From positions 49,007 through 113,006 of the forward strand of contig DAOOIT010000014.1 of NCBI GenBank assembly GCA_035384565.1: a stretch of DNA of 64,000 nt, written 5' to 3'. Position numbers and translations under genes: made by a program. Below are positions 17,721 through 25,652 of the stretch, in pieces; positions within the stretch are counted from its first letter, which is position 1, and each line of letters starts with the position of its first letter. Below the pieces are notes generated by a model, which saw only the letters and a list, made by a program, of their open reading frames with translations, made no database searches and had not been told where the DNA came from. This stretch comes from Planctomycetota bacterium. Its GTDB lineage: Bacteria > Planctomycetota > PUPC01 > DSUN01.

Positions 17721-17921
17721 ATGGAGATGATACGCGACGGCGGCAAGACCGTCGTCTGCCCCGAATGCTACGCCCACCTGCACCTGCCCGAGCCGGTCAA
17801 GGAGGGCCAGGAGATCGAGTGCCACCAGTGCCGCGTGCTCGTCGTGATCCAGAGGGTCAACGGCAAGCTCACCCCCGTGGCGCGCAAGCCCAAGGACGCC
17901 GACGAGGACAAGACCTGGTAG
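17721..17921 (+). CDS. Small zinc-ribbon protein, LysW-like
   Basis: This 66-aa protein has CPEC (residues 13-16) and CHQC (34-37) framing HLHLPEPVKEGQEIE, the layout of LysW/ArgW amino-group carrier proteins (CPxC, then PE-V-x-EGE, then ECxxC). The ATG at 17721 has AGGAG upstream and starts 14 bases after the giant secreted protein gene. The C-terminus is DEDKTW, not the EDWGE tail whose terminal Glu is modified in LysW, so carrier function is doubtful. The argB-like kinase and argD-like aminotransferase begin 200 bases downstream, the same partners LysW has elsewhere. It could also be a simple Zn-ribbon protein of planctomycetes. Zinc binding is well supported; the role is not. Confidence 0.7.
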   Translation: MEMIRDGGKTVVCPECYAHLHLPEPVKEGQEIECHQCRVLVVIQRVNGKLTPVARKPKDADEDKTW

Positions 17922-18057
17922 GCCCGGCCGGGGCCGCTCGCTCAGCCATCCGCTGCACGTACAGAGGGCCTGATTCCCGCCAGACGGTGGCCGCGCGTCC
18001 ATGGCCGCCGACCACGCGCAACCGTACCAAGCCACCCCACGCAGCCATCTTCGGCGA

Positions 18058-18085
18058 TTGACTTTGGAGCGCGCTTGCCTATAAT
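18058..18085 (+). promoter_or_regulatory. Sigma70-type promoter of the argB operon
   Basis: TTGACT (18058-18063), a 16-bp spacer and a perfect TATAAT (18080-18085) lie 38 bases before the GTG start of argB. This separates the operon from the zinc-ribbon gene upstream. Confidence 0.65.
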
Positions 18086-18122
18086 GTGAGTTCCAAGCAT
18101 TTCGTTTCGCGAGGGAAAGTCG

Positions 18123-19007
18123 GTGGAACGAGCCAAGGCCAAAGCGGCGGCGCTGATCGAGGCATTGCCCTATCTCCAGCAGTTCCGCGGCCGCACCATG
18201 GTCGTGAAGTTCGGCGGAGCCGCCATGAATCCCCAGGGCGACCTGGCCGATATCCTCTTCAGCCTGGTCTTCCTGAGCCACGTGGGCGTCCGCCCCGTGC
18301 TGGTGCATGGCGGCGGCCACTTCATCAGCCAGGCGATGAAGGAGCGCGGGCTTCAGCCCACCTTCGTGCGCGGCCGGCGGGTGACCGACGAGGCCGCCCT
18401 CGCCATCGTGGAGGAGGTGCTGATTAACAAGGTCAACGCCCAGCTCGTGGCGAAGATCGAGGAACTCGGCGGCAGCGCCGTGGGCCTCCACTCGCGCCAC
18501 GGCCGGCCCCTCCTCGGCGAGAAGCTCCTCGAGACGGCCGAGGACGGCACGCCCGTGGACCTGGGCCTCGTGGGCCGCGTCTTCTCGGTGCGCACGGCCC
18601 TCATCAACGACGTGCTCGATGCCGGCTGCATCCCGGTCATCGCCCCGCTCGCCGTGTCGCTCGACGGCCAGGTGCTCAACTGCAACGCCGACACGGCGTC
18701 CTGGAAGGTCGCCGCCGACCTCAAGGCCGAGAAGCTCGTGCTGCTGAGCGACGTGGCCGGCATCCTGCGCGACCGCAAGGACGAGAGCACGCTGATCTCC
18801 ACCCTCACCAAGGACCAGGCGGAGCGGCTCGAGCGCGAGGGCGTCATCGAGGGCGGCATGCTGCCCAAGGTGGATGCCTGCATCCGCGCCGTCGAGGCCG
18901 GAGTCCGCAAAGCCCACATGATCGACGGCCGCATCCCGCACGCCCTGCTGCTCGAGATCTTCACCGACAAGGGCGTGGGCACTGAGATCATCCGGTCGAG
19001 AGGCTGA
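18123..19007 (+). CDS. argB: Acetylglutamate kinase
   Basis: This 294-aa protein is of typical NAGK length (about 280-300). It shows the amino-acid-kinase motifs MVVKFGGAAMN near the N-terminus, VLVHGGGHFISQAM, NCNADTASWKVAADLKAEKLVLLSDVAGIL for ATP and acyl-glutamate binding, and GGMLPKVDACIRAVEAGV. It phosphorylates N-acetylglutamate in arginine synthesis. The start is GTG 18123, 38 bases after a strong promoter. The stop TGA overlaps the ATG of the next gene by one base, indicating translational coupling with argD. A LysZ-type kinase acting on a carrier protein cannot be fully excluded, given the LysW-like gene upstream, but the sequence reads as a normal NAGK. Confidence 0.93.
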   Translation: MERAKAKAAALIEALPYLQQFRGRTMVVKFGGAAMNPQGDLADILFSLVFLSHVGVRPVLVHGGGHFISQAMKERGLQPTFVRGRRVTDEAALAIVEEVLINKVNAQLVAKIEELGGSAVGLHSRHGRPLLGEKLLETAEDGTPVDLGLVGRVFSVRTALINDVLDAGCIPVIAPLAVSLDGQVLNCNADTASWKVAADLKAEKLVLLSDVAGILRDRKDESTLISTLTKDQAERLEREGVIEGGMLPKVDACIRAVEAGVRKAHMIDGRIPHALLLEIFTDKGVGTEIIRSRG

Positions 19008-20215
19008 TGACCACACAACAAACCGTTGCACTCTTCGAGAAGCACGTTATCGCCAACTACGCCCGTTCGCCCATCGTCGCCGTGCGCGGCAAGGGGAGCT
19101 GGCTGTGGGACGCCGATGGCAAGCGTTACCTCGACCTCTTCCCCGGCTGGGGCGTGAACGGCATCGGGCACTGCCATCCGCGCGTGGTGGCCGCGGTCCG
19201 CGAGCAGGTTGGCAAGCTCATGCACGTTGCCAACGTGCCGTTCTATATCGAGGAGCAGGGCCGCCTGGCGGAACTCATCGGCACCTGCTCCTTCGGCGGC
19301 AAGACCTTCTTCTGCAACAGCGGCGCCGAGGCCAACGAGGCGGCCATCAAGCTGGCCCGCCGCTATGCCGCCGATCAGGCGGCCGCCGGCTCGCACCCCG
19401 TGCGCTACAAGGTCATCACCGCCTACAACTCCTTCCACGGCCGCACCCTCACCACGGTGGCCGCCACGGCGCAGCCCAAGTACCACGCCGGCTTCTACCC
19501 CCTGCCGCCGGGCTTCGTGCACGTGCCCTACAACGACGCCGACGTGGTGGCCAAGCTCATTGACGCAGAGACCTGCGCCGTCATGGTCGAGCCGATCCAG
19601 GGCGAAGGCGGCGTGAACGTGCCCTCGGACGGCTACCTGCCCGCCCTGCGCAGGCTGTGCGACGAGCGCGGCATCCTGCTGCTCTTCGACGAAGTGCAGA
19701 CCGGCGTCGGCCGCACGGGCAAGTGGTTCGGCCACCAGAACTGGGGCGTCGAACCCGATATCATGAGTCTGGCCAAGGCCCTCGGCGGCGGGCTGGCCAT
19801 CGGCGCCATGGTGGCCAAGCCGCACATTGCCAAGAGCCTCGTGCCCGGCACCCACGCCTCGACCTTCGGCGGCAACCCGATCGCCTGCGCCGCCGGCATC
19901 GCCACCTTCGAGGCCATCCGCGAGGAGGGGCTCCTCGAAAACGCTGTCCGCATCGGCGACCGCATCAAGAGCCGCATGAACGCCGCGGCGAAGAAGGTCG
20001 GTTTCATCCGCGACGTGCGTGGGCTCGGCTGCATGATCGGCGTCGAGCTGGCCAAGCCGGGCGCGGACATCGTCAAGCGCTGCATGGCCGACGGCCTGCT
20101 CCTGAACTGCACTCACGACACCGTGCTGCGGATGCTCCCCTCCATGGCCGCCACCGAGGCCGAGATTGACCTCGGGATGGACATCCTGGAGCGGGCGCTG
20201 CTGGCAACCGCTTGA
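19007..20215 (+). CDS. argD: Acetylornithine aminotransferase (class III)
   Basis: This 402-aa protein is a class-III PLP-dependent aminotransferase. Signatures are YLDLFPGWGVNGIGHCHPRV, FFCNSGAEANEAAIKLAR for phosphate binding, LLLFDEVQTGVGRTGKWFG, and SLAKALGGGLAIGAMV containing the PLP lysine. FGGNPIACAAG and the length fit ArgD. It converts N-acetylglutamate semialdehyde to N-acetylornithine with glutamate. Its ATG overlaps the argB stop by one base. Pairing with argB makes an arginine role most likely, though ArgD enzymes often also serve lysine synthesis; dapF lies about 9 kb downstream. Confidence 0.93.
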   Translation: MTTQQTVALFEKHVIANYARSPIVAVRGKGSWLWDADGKRYLDLFPGWGVNGIGHCHPRVVAAVREQVGKLMHVANVPFYIEEQGRLAELIGTCSFGGKTFFCNSGAEANEAAIKLARRYAADQAAAGSHPVRYKVITAYNSFHGRTLTTVAATAQPKYHAGFYPLPPGFVHVPYNDADVVAKLIDAETCAVMVEPIQGEGGVNVPSDGYLPALRRLCDERGILLLFDEVQTGVGRTGKWFGHQNWGVEPDIMSLAKALGGGLAIGAMVAKPHIAKSLVPGTHASTFGGNPIACAAGIATFEAIREEGLLENAVRIGDRIKSRMNAAAKKVGFIRDVRGLGCMIGVELAKPGADIVKRCMADGLLLNCTHDTVLRMLPSMAATEAEIDLGMDILERALLATA

Positions 20216-20226
20216 GAGGCCACGTC

Positions 20227-20976
20227 TTGGCAACTAAGGGCACCGCGCGAGCCGACGGGCGCCGGCCTGACGAACTGAGGCCGGTGAGGATTCGCCGCCG
20301 TTACACCACCTCGCCCCACGGCTCGGTGCTCATCGAGATGGGGGCGACCCGGGTGCTCTGCACAGCCATGGTCGAACAGGGCGTGCCGAAGTTCCTCTTC
20401 AACAGCGACCAGGGCTGGCTCACGGCCGAGTACGGCATGCTGCCCGGCTCCACCCCCACGCGCAAACCGCGCGAGACGGGCACGAATGTGGACGGACGCA
20501 GTGTGGAGATCCGCCGCCTGATCGGCCGCGCCATGCGCGCCGCCGTCAACCTCAAGGCATTCGTCGGCCACACCATCTGGCTCGATTGCGACGTGCTCCA
20601 GGCCGACGGCGGCACCCGCACCGCGGCCATCACGGGCGCTTACGTCGCCCTCGCCGACGCCGTGGCCTGGATGCGGCGGCAGAACCTCACACGCGCCGAG
20701 CCCCTCACGGCCATGGTCGCAGCGATCAGCGTGGGCCTCGTCGGCGGACAGGCCGTGCTCGACCTGCCGTACGCAGAGGATGCCGCGGCCGACGTGGACA
20801 TGAACATCGTGATGACCGACCGGGGCGACTTCATCGAGGTCCAGGGCACCGCCGAGCACGGGGCATTCGGCGAGGCGGCACTGGCCGGCATGCTGGACCT
20901 GGCGAAGGGTGGCATTCGACGGCTCTTTGAGTTGCAGACCCAGGCTCTCCGCTGGCGGAGCACGCCGTGGGCATGA
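20227..20976 (+). CDS. rph: Ribonuclease PH
   Basis: This protein of about 249 aa matches RNase PH throughout: ADGRRPDELRPVRI at the N-terminus, GSVLIEMGATRVLCTAMVE, WLTAEYGMLPGSTPTRKPRE, GRSVEIRRLIGRAMRAAVNL (phosphate and RNA binding), DCDVLQADGGTRTAAITGAYVAL, and EVQGTAEHGAF. The enzyme is a phosphorolytic 3'-5' exoribonuclease trimming tRNA ends. I chose TTG 20227, eight bases after GAGAGG. An in-frame TTG at 20212 overlapping the argD stop is an alternative that adds five residues. It lies in the argB operon and overlaps the start of the rdgB-ROK gene by ten bases. Confidence 0.92.
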   Translation: MATKGTARADGRRPDELRPVRIRRRYTTSPHGSVLIEMGATRVLCTAMVEQGVPKFLFNSDQGWLTAEYGMLPGSTPTRKPRETGTNVDGRSVEIRRLIGRAMRAAVNLKAFVGHTIWLDCDVLQADGGTRTAAITGAYVALADAVAWMRRQNLTRAEPLTAMVAAISVGLVGGQAVLDLPYAEDAAADVDMNIVMTDRGDFIEVQGTAEHGAFGEAALAGMLDLAKGGIRRLFELQTQALRWRSTPWA

Positions 20977-22583
20977 GCAGCGCCCGACGCGTGATCGTGC
21001 TGGGCAGCAGCAATCCGGGCAAGCTGCGCGAAGCGCGCGCCGCGCTCGCCGGGCTGCCCATCGAGTTGCGCGGCCTGGCCGACTACCCCCAGGCTCGGCC
21101 GCCCGAGGAGACGGGCCGCACTTTCGCCGAGAACGCCCGCCTCAAGGCAACCGCGTTGGCGAGGCAGCTCGGCGCCTGGGTGCTGGCCGACGACTCGGGC
21201 CTGTGCGTGGACGCGCTGGGCGGGCGCCCCGGCGTTCGCTCTGCCCGGTACGCCGGCCCTGACGCCACCGATGCTGACAAGGTGGCCAAGCTCCTCGACG
21301 AGTTGAGGGGCGTCGAGGACGCACAGCGGACCGCCCGCTTCGTGTGCGCCCTGGCTCTGGCCTCACCCCATGGCCTGCTCCTCGAAGTCGAGGGCGCCTG
21401 CGAGGGCCGCATCCTCTCGGAGCCGCGCGGCTGCGACGGCTTTGGCTACGACCCTGTGTTCCTCTATCCCGAACTCGGGATGACGTTTGCGGAGATTCCG
21501 CTGGAGCGCAAGAACTCGGTGAGCCACCGCGGGCGCGCCATCGCCGCACTGGCTCGAAGACTCCCCGAGCTGCTGGAGAGGCAGGAGGCCGACATGAGCA
21601 CGCATTTCGTGGGGATTGACCTGGGGGGGTTGAACATCAAGGGCGGCGTGGTGACCCGCGAGGGCAAGGTGCTGAGCTTCGACAGCATCCCCACCGAGGG
21701 CCAGAAGGGGCGCGACCACGTGCTGGACCGCATCGCCCTGCTCGTCGAGCGCGTGATCGAGCAGTCAGGCCTGCCGCGCACGCAGATTGCCGGCGTCGGC
21801 ATCGGCTCGCCCGGGCCGCTGAGCATCGCCAGGGGCCTCATCTACGAGGCACCCAACCTGCCCGGCTGGGTGAACCTGCCCCTGGCCGCTGAGATCCAGA
21901 AGCGCACACACTTGCCCACCGTCATCGAGAACGACGCCAACGCCGCCGCGCTGGCCGAGGCCGTGGCCGGCGCGGGCAAGGGCCTCGACTGCATGATCAT
22001 GCTCACGCTCGGCACCGGCATCGGCGGCGGCATCGTGCTCCATGGGCGCGTCTGGCACGGGGCCGACGACATCGCCGCCGAGCTGGGCCACGTGTCCATC
22101 TGCTATGCGGGGCGGCGCTGCAACTGCGGCACCCTCGGCTGCGTGGAGGCCTACGCCTCGGCGACCGCCGTCGTCAAGCGCACGCACGAGGCCCTCCGCC
22201 AGGGCGCCCGCAGCTCGCTCGCTAAGGGTGGCAAGCACGACCTGGCCGCCGTCGCCAAGGAGGATAAGTGCGGCCATATCTTCCAGGTGGCCAGGAAGGG
22301 CGACCGCCTCGCCAAGCAGATCGTCGCCGACACCATCGTCTACCTGGCCACGGCCATCGGTAGCTTGATCAACACGTTCAACCCCGACATGATCGTATTG
22401 TTCGGCGGCATGACCAAGGCTGGCAGCCAGCTCCTCGTGCCGCTGCGCAAGGAGGTGGCGAAGCGCTGTTTCAAGGTGGGCGCCCGCCGCTGCAAGATCG
22501 TCGTGAGCCGACTCGGGGGCCACGCCGGCACCATCGGTTCGGCACTCTCGGCTCTGCAACTGCTGGGGACCCAAGGGGCCTAA
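20967..22583 (+). CDS. Fusion of RdgB/HAM1-type dITP/XTP pyrophosphatase with a ROK-family sugar kinase
   Basis: This single 538-aa reading frame has two complete domains. Residues 5-205 are a non-canonical NTP pyrophosphatase: VLGSSNPGKLREA, VLADDSGLCVDALGGRPGVRSARYAG, and CDGFGYDPVFLYPELG with the NSVSHRGRA end. Residues 210-538 form a ROK kinase: FVGIDLGGLNIKGG (normally DLGGTN, so Thr is Leu), IENDANAAALAEA, LTLGTGIGGGI, and the zinc motif CNCGTLGCVE. The domain join contains an in-frame ATG at 21594 with a strong AGGAGG at 21583-21588, so the kinase could also be made alone. No stop codon separates them. The first domain cleanses the nucleotide pool; the second is likely a glucokinase-type enzyme. 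The ORF overlaps rph by ten bases. Confidence 0.88.
   Translation: MGMSSARRVIVLGSSNPGKLREARAALAGLPIELRGLADYPQARPPEETGRTFAENARLKATALARQLGAWVLADDSGLCVDALGGRPGVRSARYAGPDATDADKVAKLLDELRGVEDAQRTARFVCALALASPHGLLLEVEGACEGRILSEPRGCDGFGYDPVFLYPELGMTFAEIPLERKNSVSHRGRAIAALARRLPELLERQEADMSTHFVGIDLGGLNIKGGVVTREGKVLSFDSIPTEGQKGRDHVLDRIALLVERVIEQSGLPRTQIAGVGIGSPGPLSIARGLIYEAPNLPGWVNLPLAAEIQKRTHLPTVIENDANAAALAEAVAGAGKGLDCMIMLTLGTGIGGGIVLHGRVWHGADDIAAELGHVSICYAGRRCNCGTLGCVEAYASATAVVKRTHEALRQGARSSLAKGGKHDLAAVAKEDKCGHIFQVARKGDRLAKQIVADTIVYLATAIGSLINTFNPDMIVLFGGMTKAGSQLLVPLRKEVAKRCFKVGARRCKIVVSRLGGHAGTIGSALSALQLLGTQGA
21583..21596 (+). promoter_or_regulatory. Internal ribosome binding site and ATG inside the rdgB-ROK fusion
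   Basis: AGGAGG (21583-21588) is five bases upstream of an in-frame ATG (21594-21596) that marks exactly the start of the ROK domain (MSTHFVGIDLGG). It could allow separate translation of a 329-aa ROK kinase. Confidence 0.6.
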
Positions 22584-22607
22584 GGGACGCGAGCCCGCAA
22601 CACCGCT

Positions 22608-23810
22608 ATGGCTAAGCACGACGACAAGCCGAACGATCCACGCGCGTTGCGCCGCCAGGTGCGCGAGGTGGCCGACTCGCTCGCCATCGCCTTCATTCTG
22701 GCCATGGTCATCCGCCACTACGTGCTCGAGGTCTTCAAGATCCCTACCAAGTCCATGGAGCCCACCCTGCTCGGCGACCCGTGGAGCGGCGACAAGATTC
22801 TCGTCAACAAGTTCGCCTACGACTTCCGCGACCCACGCCGGTGGGAGATCGCTGTCTTCAAGTACCCCGTGGACACGACGAAAAACTACATCAAGCGCGT
22901 GGTCGGCCTGCCGGGCGAGAACGTGCGCGTGCGCTACGGCGACCTCTACATCAACGGCGCCATCGCGCGCAAGCCCTGGCGTGTGCAGAAGGACCTCTGG
23001 CGCCTATGCCCCCACTCCGGCGAGGCCAGGAGCTGGCGCGGCACAGACGGCTGGACGCTCGCCGACAACGACTTCACGGCGAACTGCGGGGGGAACTCCG
23101 CCGATGCCGAGCTGGTCTACGAGCGCGAGATCACCGCCTACGACGCCGAGAGCACCACCCTCCGCAGCGGCAGGTCGCTGCCCTACATCCCCACCAGCGA
23201 CATCATGGTCGAGTTCCTCCTCGTCCCTCGCCGTGCCGCGGGGGCATTGAGCGTGGGTCTGGACATTCTGTCGCCCTCGACCTACAACGGCAGCCCGCGC
23301 AAGCTGATGGACCAGTGGGAAGTGACGTTCGCCCTCGACGCCGCGCCGTGCGTGCCGGAGGTGCGAAGGAGCGGCCGCCTCTTCGCCGTCGGCGCCCCGT
23401 GCCGCTTCACCTTGGAGCGACCAACCCTGGTGCAGGTGTGCAACGTGGACCGCTCGCTCCTCGTGCGCGTGGGCGACACCGAGGTGGTGCGCAAGGAGTA
23501 CGAGCCAACGGCCGACGTCTTCGAGTGGGGCGCCTTCACCACCGAGGCCCGAATCCAACTCGCGTGCGCCGGGGCAGAGCTCACGCTCCGCAATCCCGCC
23601 GTCTACGTGGACGTCTACTACACCGACAACCCCCATTCCTTCGCCGTCCGCGCGCCGTACCAGTTGGGCGCCGACGAGTACTTCGTCCTGGGCGACAACA
23701 GCGTCAACTCGAACGACAGCCGCGCCTGGGAGAAGGTGCCGCGCAGCTATCTGGTGGGGGAAGCGTTCCTGGTGCTCTGGCCCCTGGGCCGCATGAAGCT
23801 CGTGCGCTGA
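22608..23810 (+). CDS. lepB: Signal peptidase I with a large insertion
   Basis: This 400-aa protein has a basic cytoplasmic start, one transmembrane helix (SLAIAFILAMVIRHYVL), then the S26 catalytic blocks. IPTKSMEPTLL carries Ser49, NYIKRVVGLPGENV carries Lys96, and the C-terminal GDNSVNSNDSRAWEKVP box starts near residue 362. The enzyme removes signal peptides at the outer face of the inner membrane. Between the Lys box and the final box lies roughly 235 residues, far more than in E. coli or Bacillus enzymes. It includes a beta-rich segment (DQWEVTFALDAAPCVPEVRR) whose function is unknown. It starts 24 bases after the ROK fusion and is probably in the same operon. Confidence 0.9.
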   Translation: MAKHDDKPNDPRALRRQVREVADSLAIAFILAMVIRHYVLEVFKIPTKSMEPTLLGDPWSGDKILVNKFAYDFRDPRRWEIAVFKYPVDTTKNYIKRVVGLPGENVRVRYGDLYINGAIARKPWRVQKDLWRLCPHSGEARSWRGTDGWTLADNDFTANCGGNSADAELVYEREITAYDAESTTLRSGRSLPYIPTSDIMVEFLLVPRRAAGALSVGLDILSPSTYNGSPRKLMDQWEVTFALDAAPCVPEVRRSGRLFAVGAPCRFTLERPTLVQVCNVDRSLLVRVGDTEVVRKEYEPTADVFEWGAFTTEARIQLACAGAELTLRNPAVYVDVYYTDNPHSFAVRAPYQLGADEYFVLGDNSVNSNDSRAWEKVPRSYLVGEAFLVLWPLGRMKLVR

Positions 23811-23832
23811 CCCACCCCAGTCGAGGATTCCC

Positions 23833-24555
<723 letters not shown>

Positions 24556-24602
24556 GCTCCCGGGCTTGCCCTGGCGCCCGGCGCCGCCCCCTGGAGCCTG
24601 GA

Positions 24603-25652
24603 ATGCAGGCGAAGCCTGCCATCGCCGTTACGATGGGCGACCCCGCGGGCATCGGCCCCGAAGTCGTTGTCAAGGCCCTCGCCGATGAACGCGTGCGCGC
24701 GGTCTGCCGCCCCATCGTCTTCGGCGACGAGGCCGCACTGCGCGAAGCCGCGCGCCGCCTCGGCCTCCGCGCGGACTGGCTGACAATTGAGAGCGACGTT
24801 CGTGGCGTGGCCCGCAGGCCGTATCTGGATGGGTTGCCCGCCAGTGCCTCGACAGCCGTCCTCGACCTCGGCGACTGCCCGCCTGGCCTGCTCTTCGCGG
24901 GCAAGCCCACGCGCGACGGCGGCTGCGCATCTCTTCGCTACGTCGAACAGGCCGCCGCAGCGGTTCGCGACGGCCATGCCGACGCCCTCGCCACGGCCCC
25001 CATCCACAAGCAGGCCATCGTCATGGCCGGCTCCCCCTTCGCCGGCCACACCGATCTGCTCGGCCACCTCCTGGGTGTCGAGCATCCCGTGATGATGCTG
25101 GTAGGCGGGCCGCTGCGCGTGGCCCTCGTCACTCACCACATCGCCCTGGCCGACGTGCCCGACGCCATTTCCACCGAAGCCATCGTCGCCACGGCCAGCG
25201 TCGTGGACGACTCGCTTCGCTCCCTCTTTGCCATCCCCGAGCCGCGCCTGGCCGTGTGTGGCCTCAACCCCCACGCGAGCGACGGCTCGCGCTTCGGCAC
25301 CGAAGAGCTGCGGCTCATCGAGCCCGCCGTCGTCCGACTCAGGCGGGCAGGCATCCACGCCCGCGGCCCCGTGCCGCCCGACACCTGCTTCCACCGCGCC
25401 GTGAATGGCCGCGAGTTCGACGCCGTCATCTGCATGTACCATGACCAGGGCCTCATCCCCCTCAAGCTCCTGGCCTTCGACACCGGCGTCAACGTCACCC
25501 TCGGCCTCCCCATCCTCCGCACCAGCGCGGACCACGGCACGGCCTACGACATTGCCGGCCGCGGAACCGCCTCGCCCAACTCCATGATCGAGGCGATCCT
25601 GCTCGCGGCCTCGATGTGGCGGGCACGGGTCAGCGCACAAGCGCGTAATTGA
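24603..25652 (+). CDS. pdxA: 4-hydroxythreonine-4-phosphate dehydrogenase
   Basis: This 349-aa protein, with ATG 24603 followed by AIAVTMGDPAGIGPEVVVKAL, matches the usual PdxA start. Metal-site histidines are seen in TAPIHKQAI, VTHHIALADV and the VCMYHDQG-like block (ICMYHDQGLIPLKLL). CGLNPHASDGSRFGTEE and the TSADHGTAYDIAGRGTASPNSM ending are diagnostic. It makes 3-amino-2-oxopropyl phosphate for pyridoxal phosphate. An in-frame GTG at 24552 overlapping the lptB stop would add 17 residues without homology. It ends by overlapping the convergent gene at 25630 by 23 bases. Confidence 0.92.
   Translation: MQAKPAIAVTMGDPAGIGPEVVVKALADERVRAVCRPIVFGDEAALREAARRLGLRADWLTIESDVRGVARRPYLDGLPASASTAVLDLGDCPPGLLFAGKPTRDGGCASLRYVEQAAAAVRDGHADALATAPIHKQAIVMAGSPFAGHTDLLGHLLGVEHPVMMLVGGPLRVALVTHHIALADVPDAISTEAIVATASVVDDSLRSLFAIPEPRLAVCGLNPHASDGSRFGTEELRLIEPAVVRLRRAGIHARGPVPPDTCFHRAVNGREFDAVICMYHDQGLIPLKLLAFDTGVNVTLGLPILRTSADHGTAYDIAGRGTASPNSMIEAILLAASMWRARVSAQARN

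Noticed and set aside
13640..17746. A 1368-codon open frame on the minus strand
   Set aside because: It lies antisense to the 1610-aa secreted protein, has no recognisable domains, and shows the composition of a GC-rich shadow frame.
21594..22583. Separate ROK kinase gene instead of a fusion
   Set aside because: There is no stop codon between the two domains in the given sequence, so it was annotated as one fused gene, with the internal start recorded as a site.
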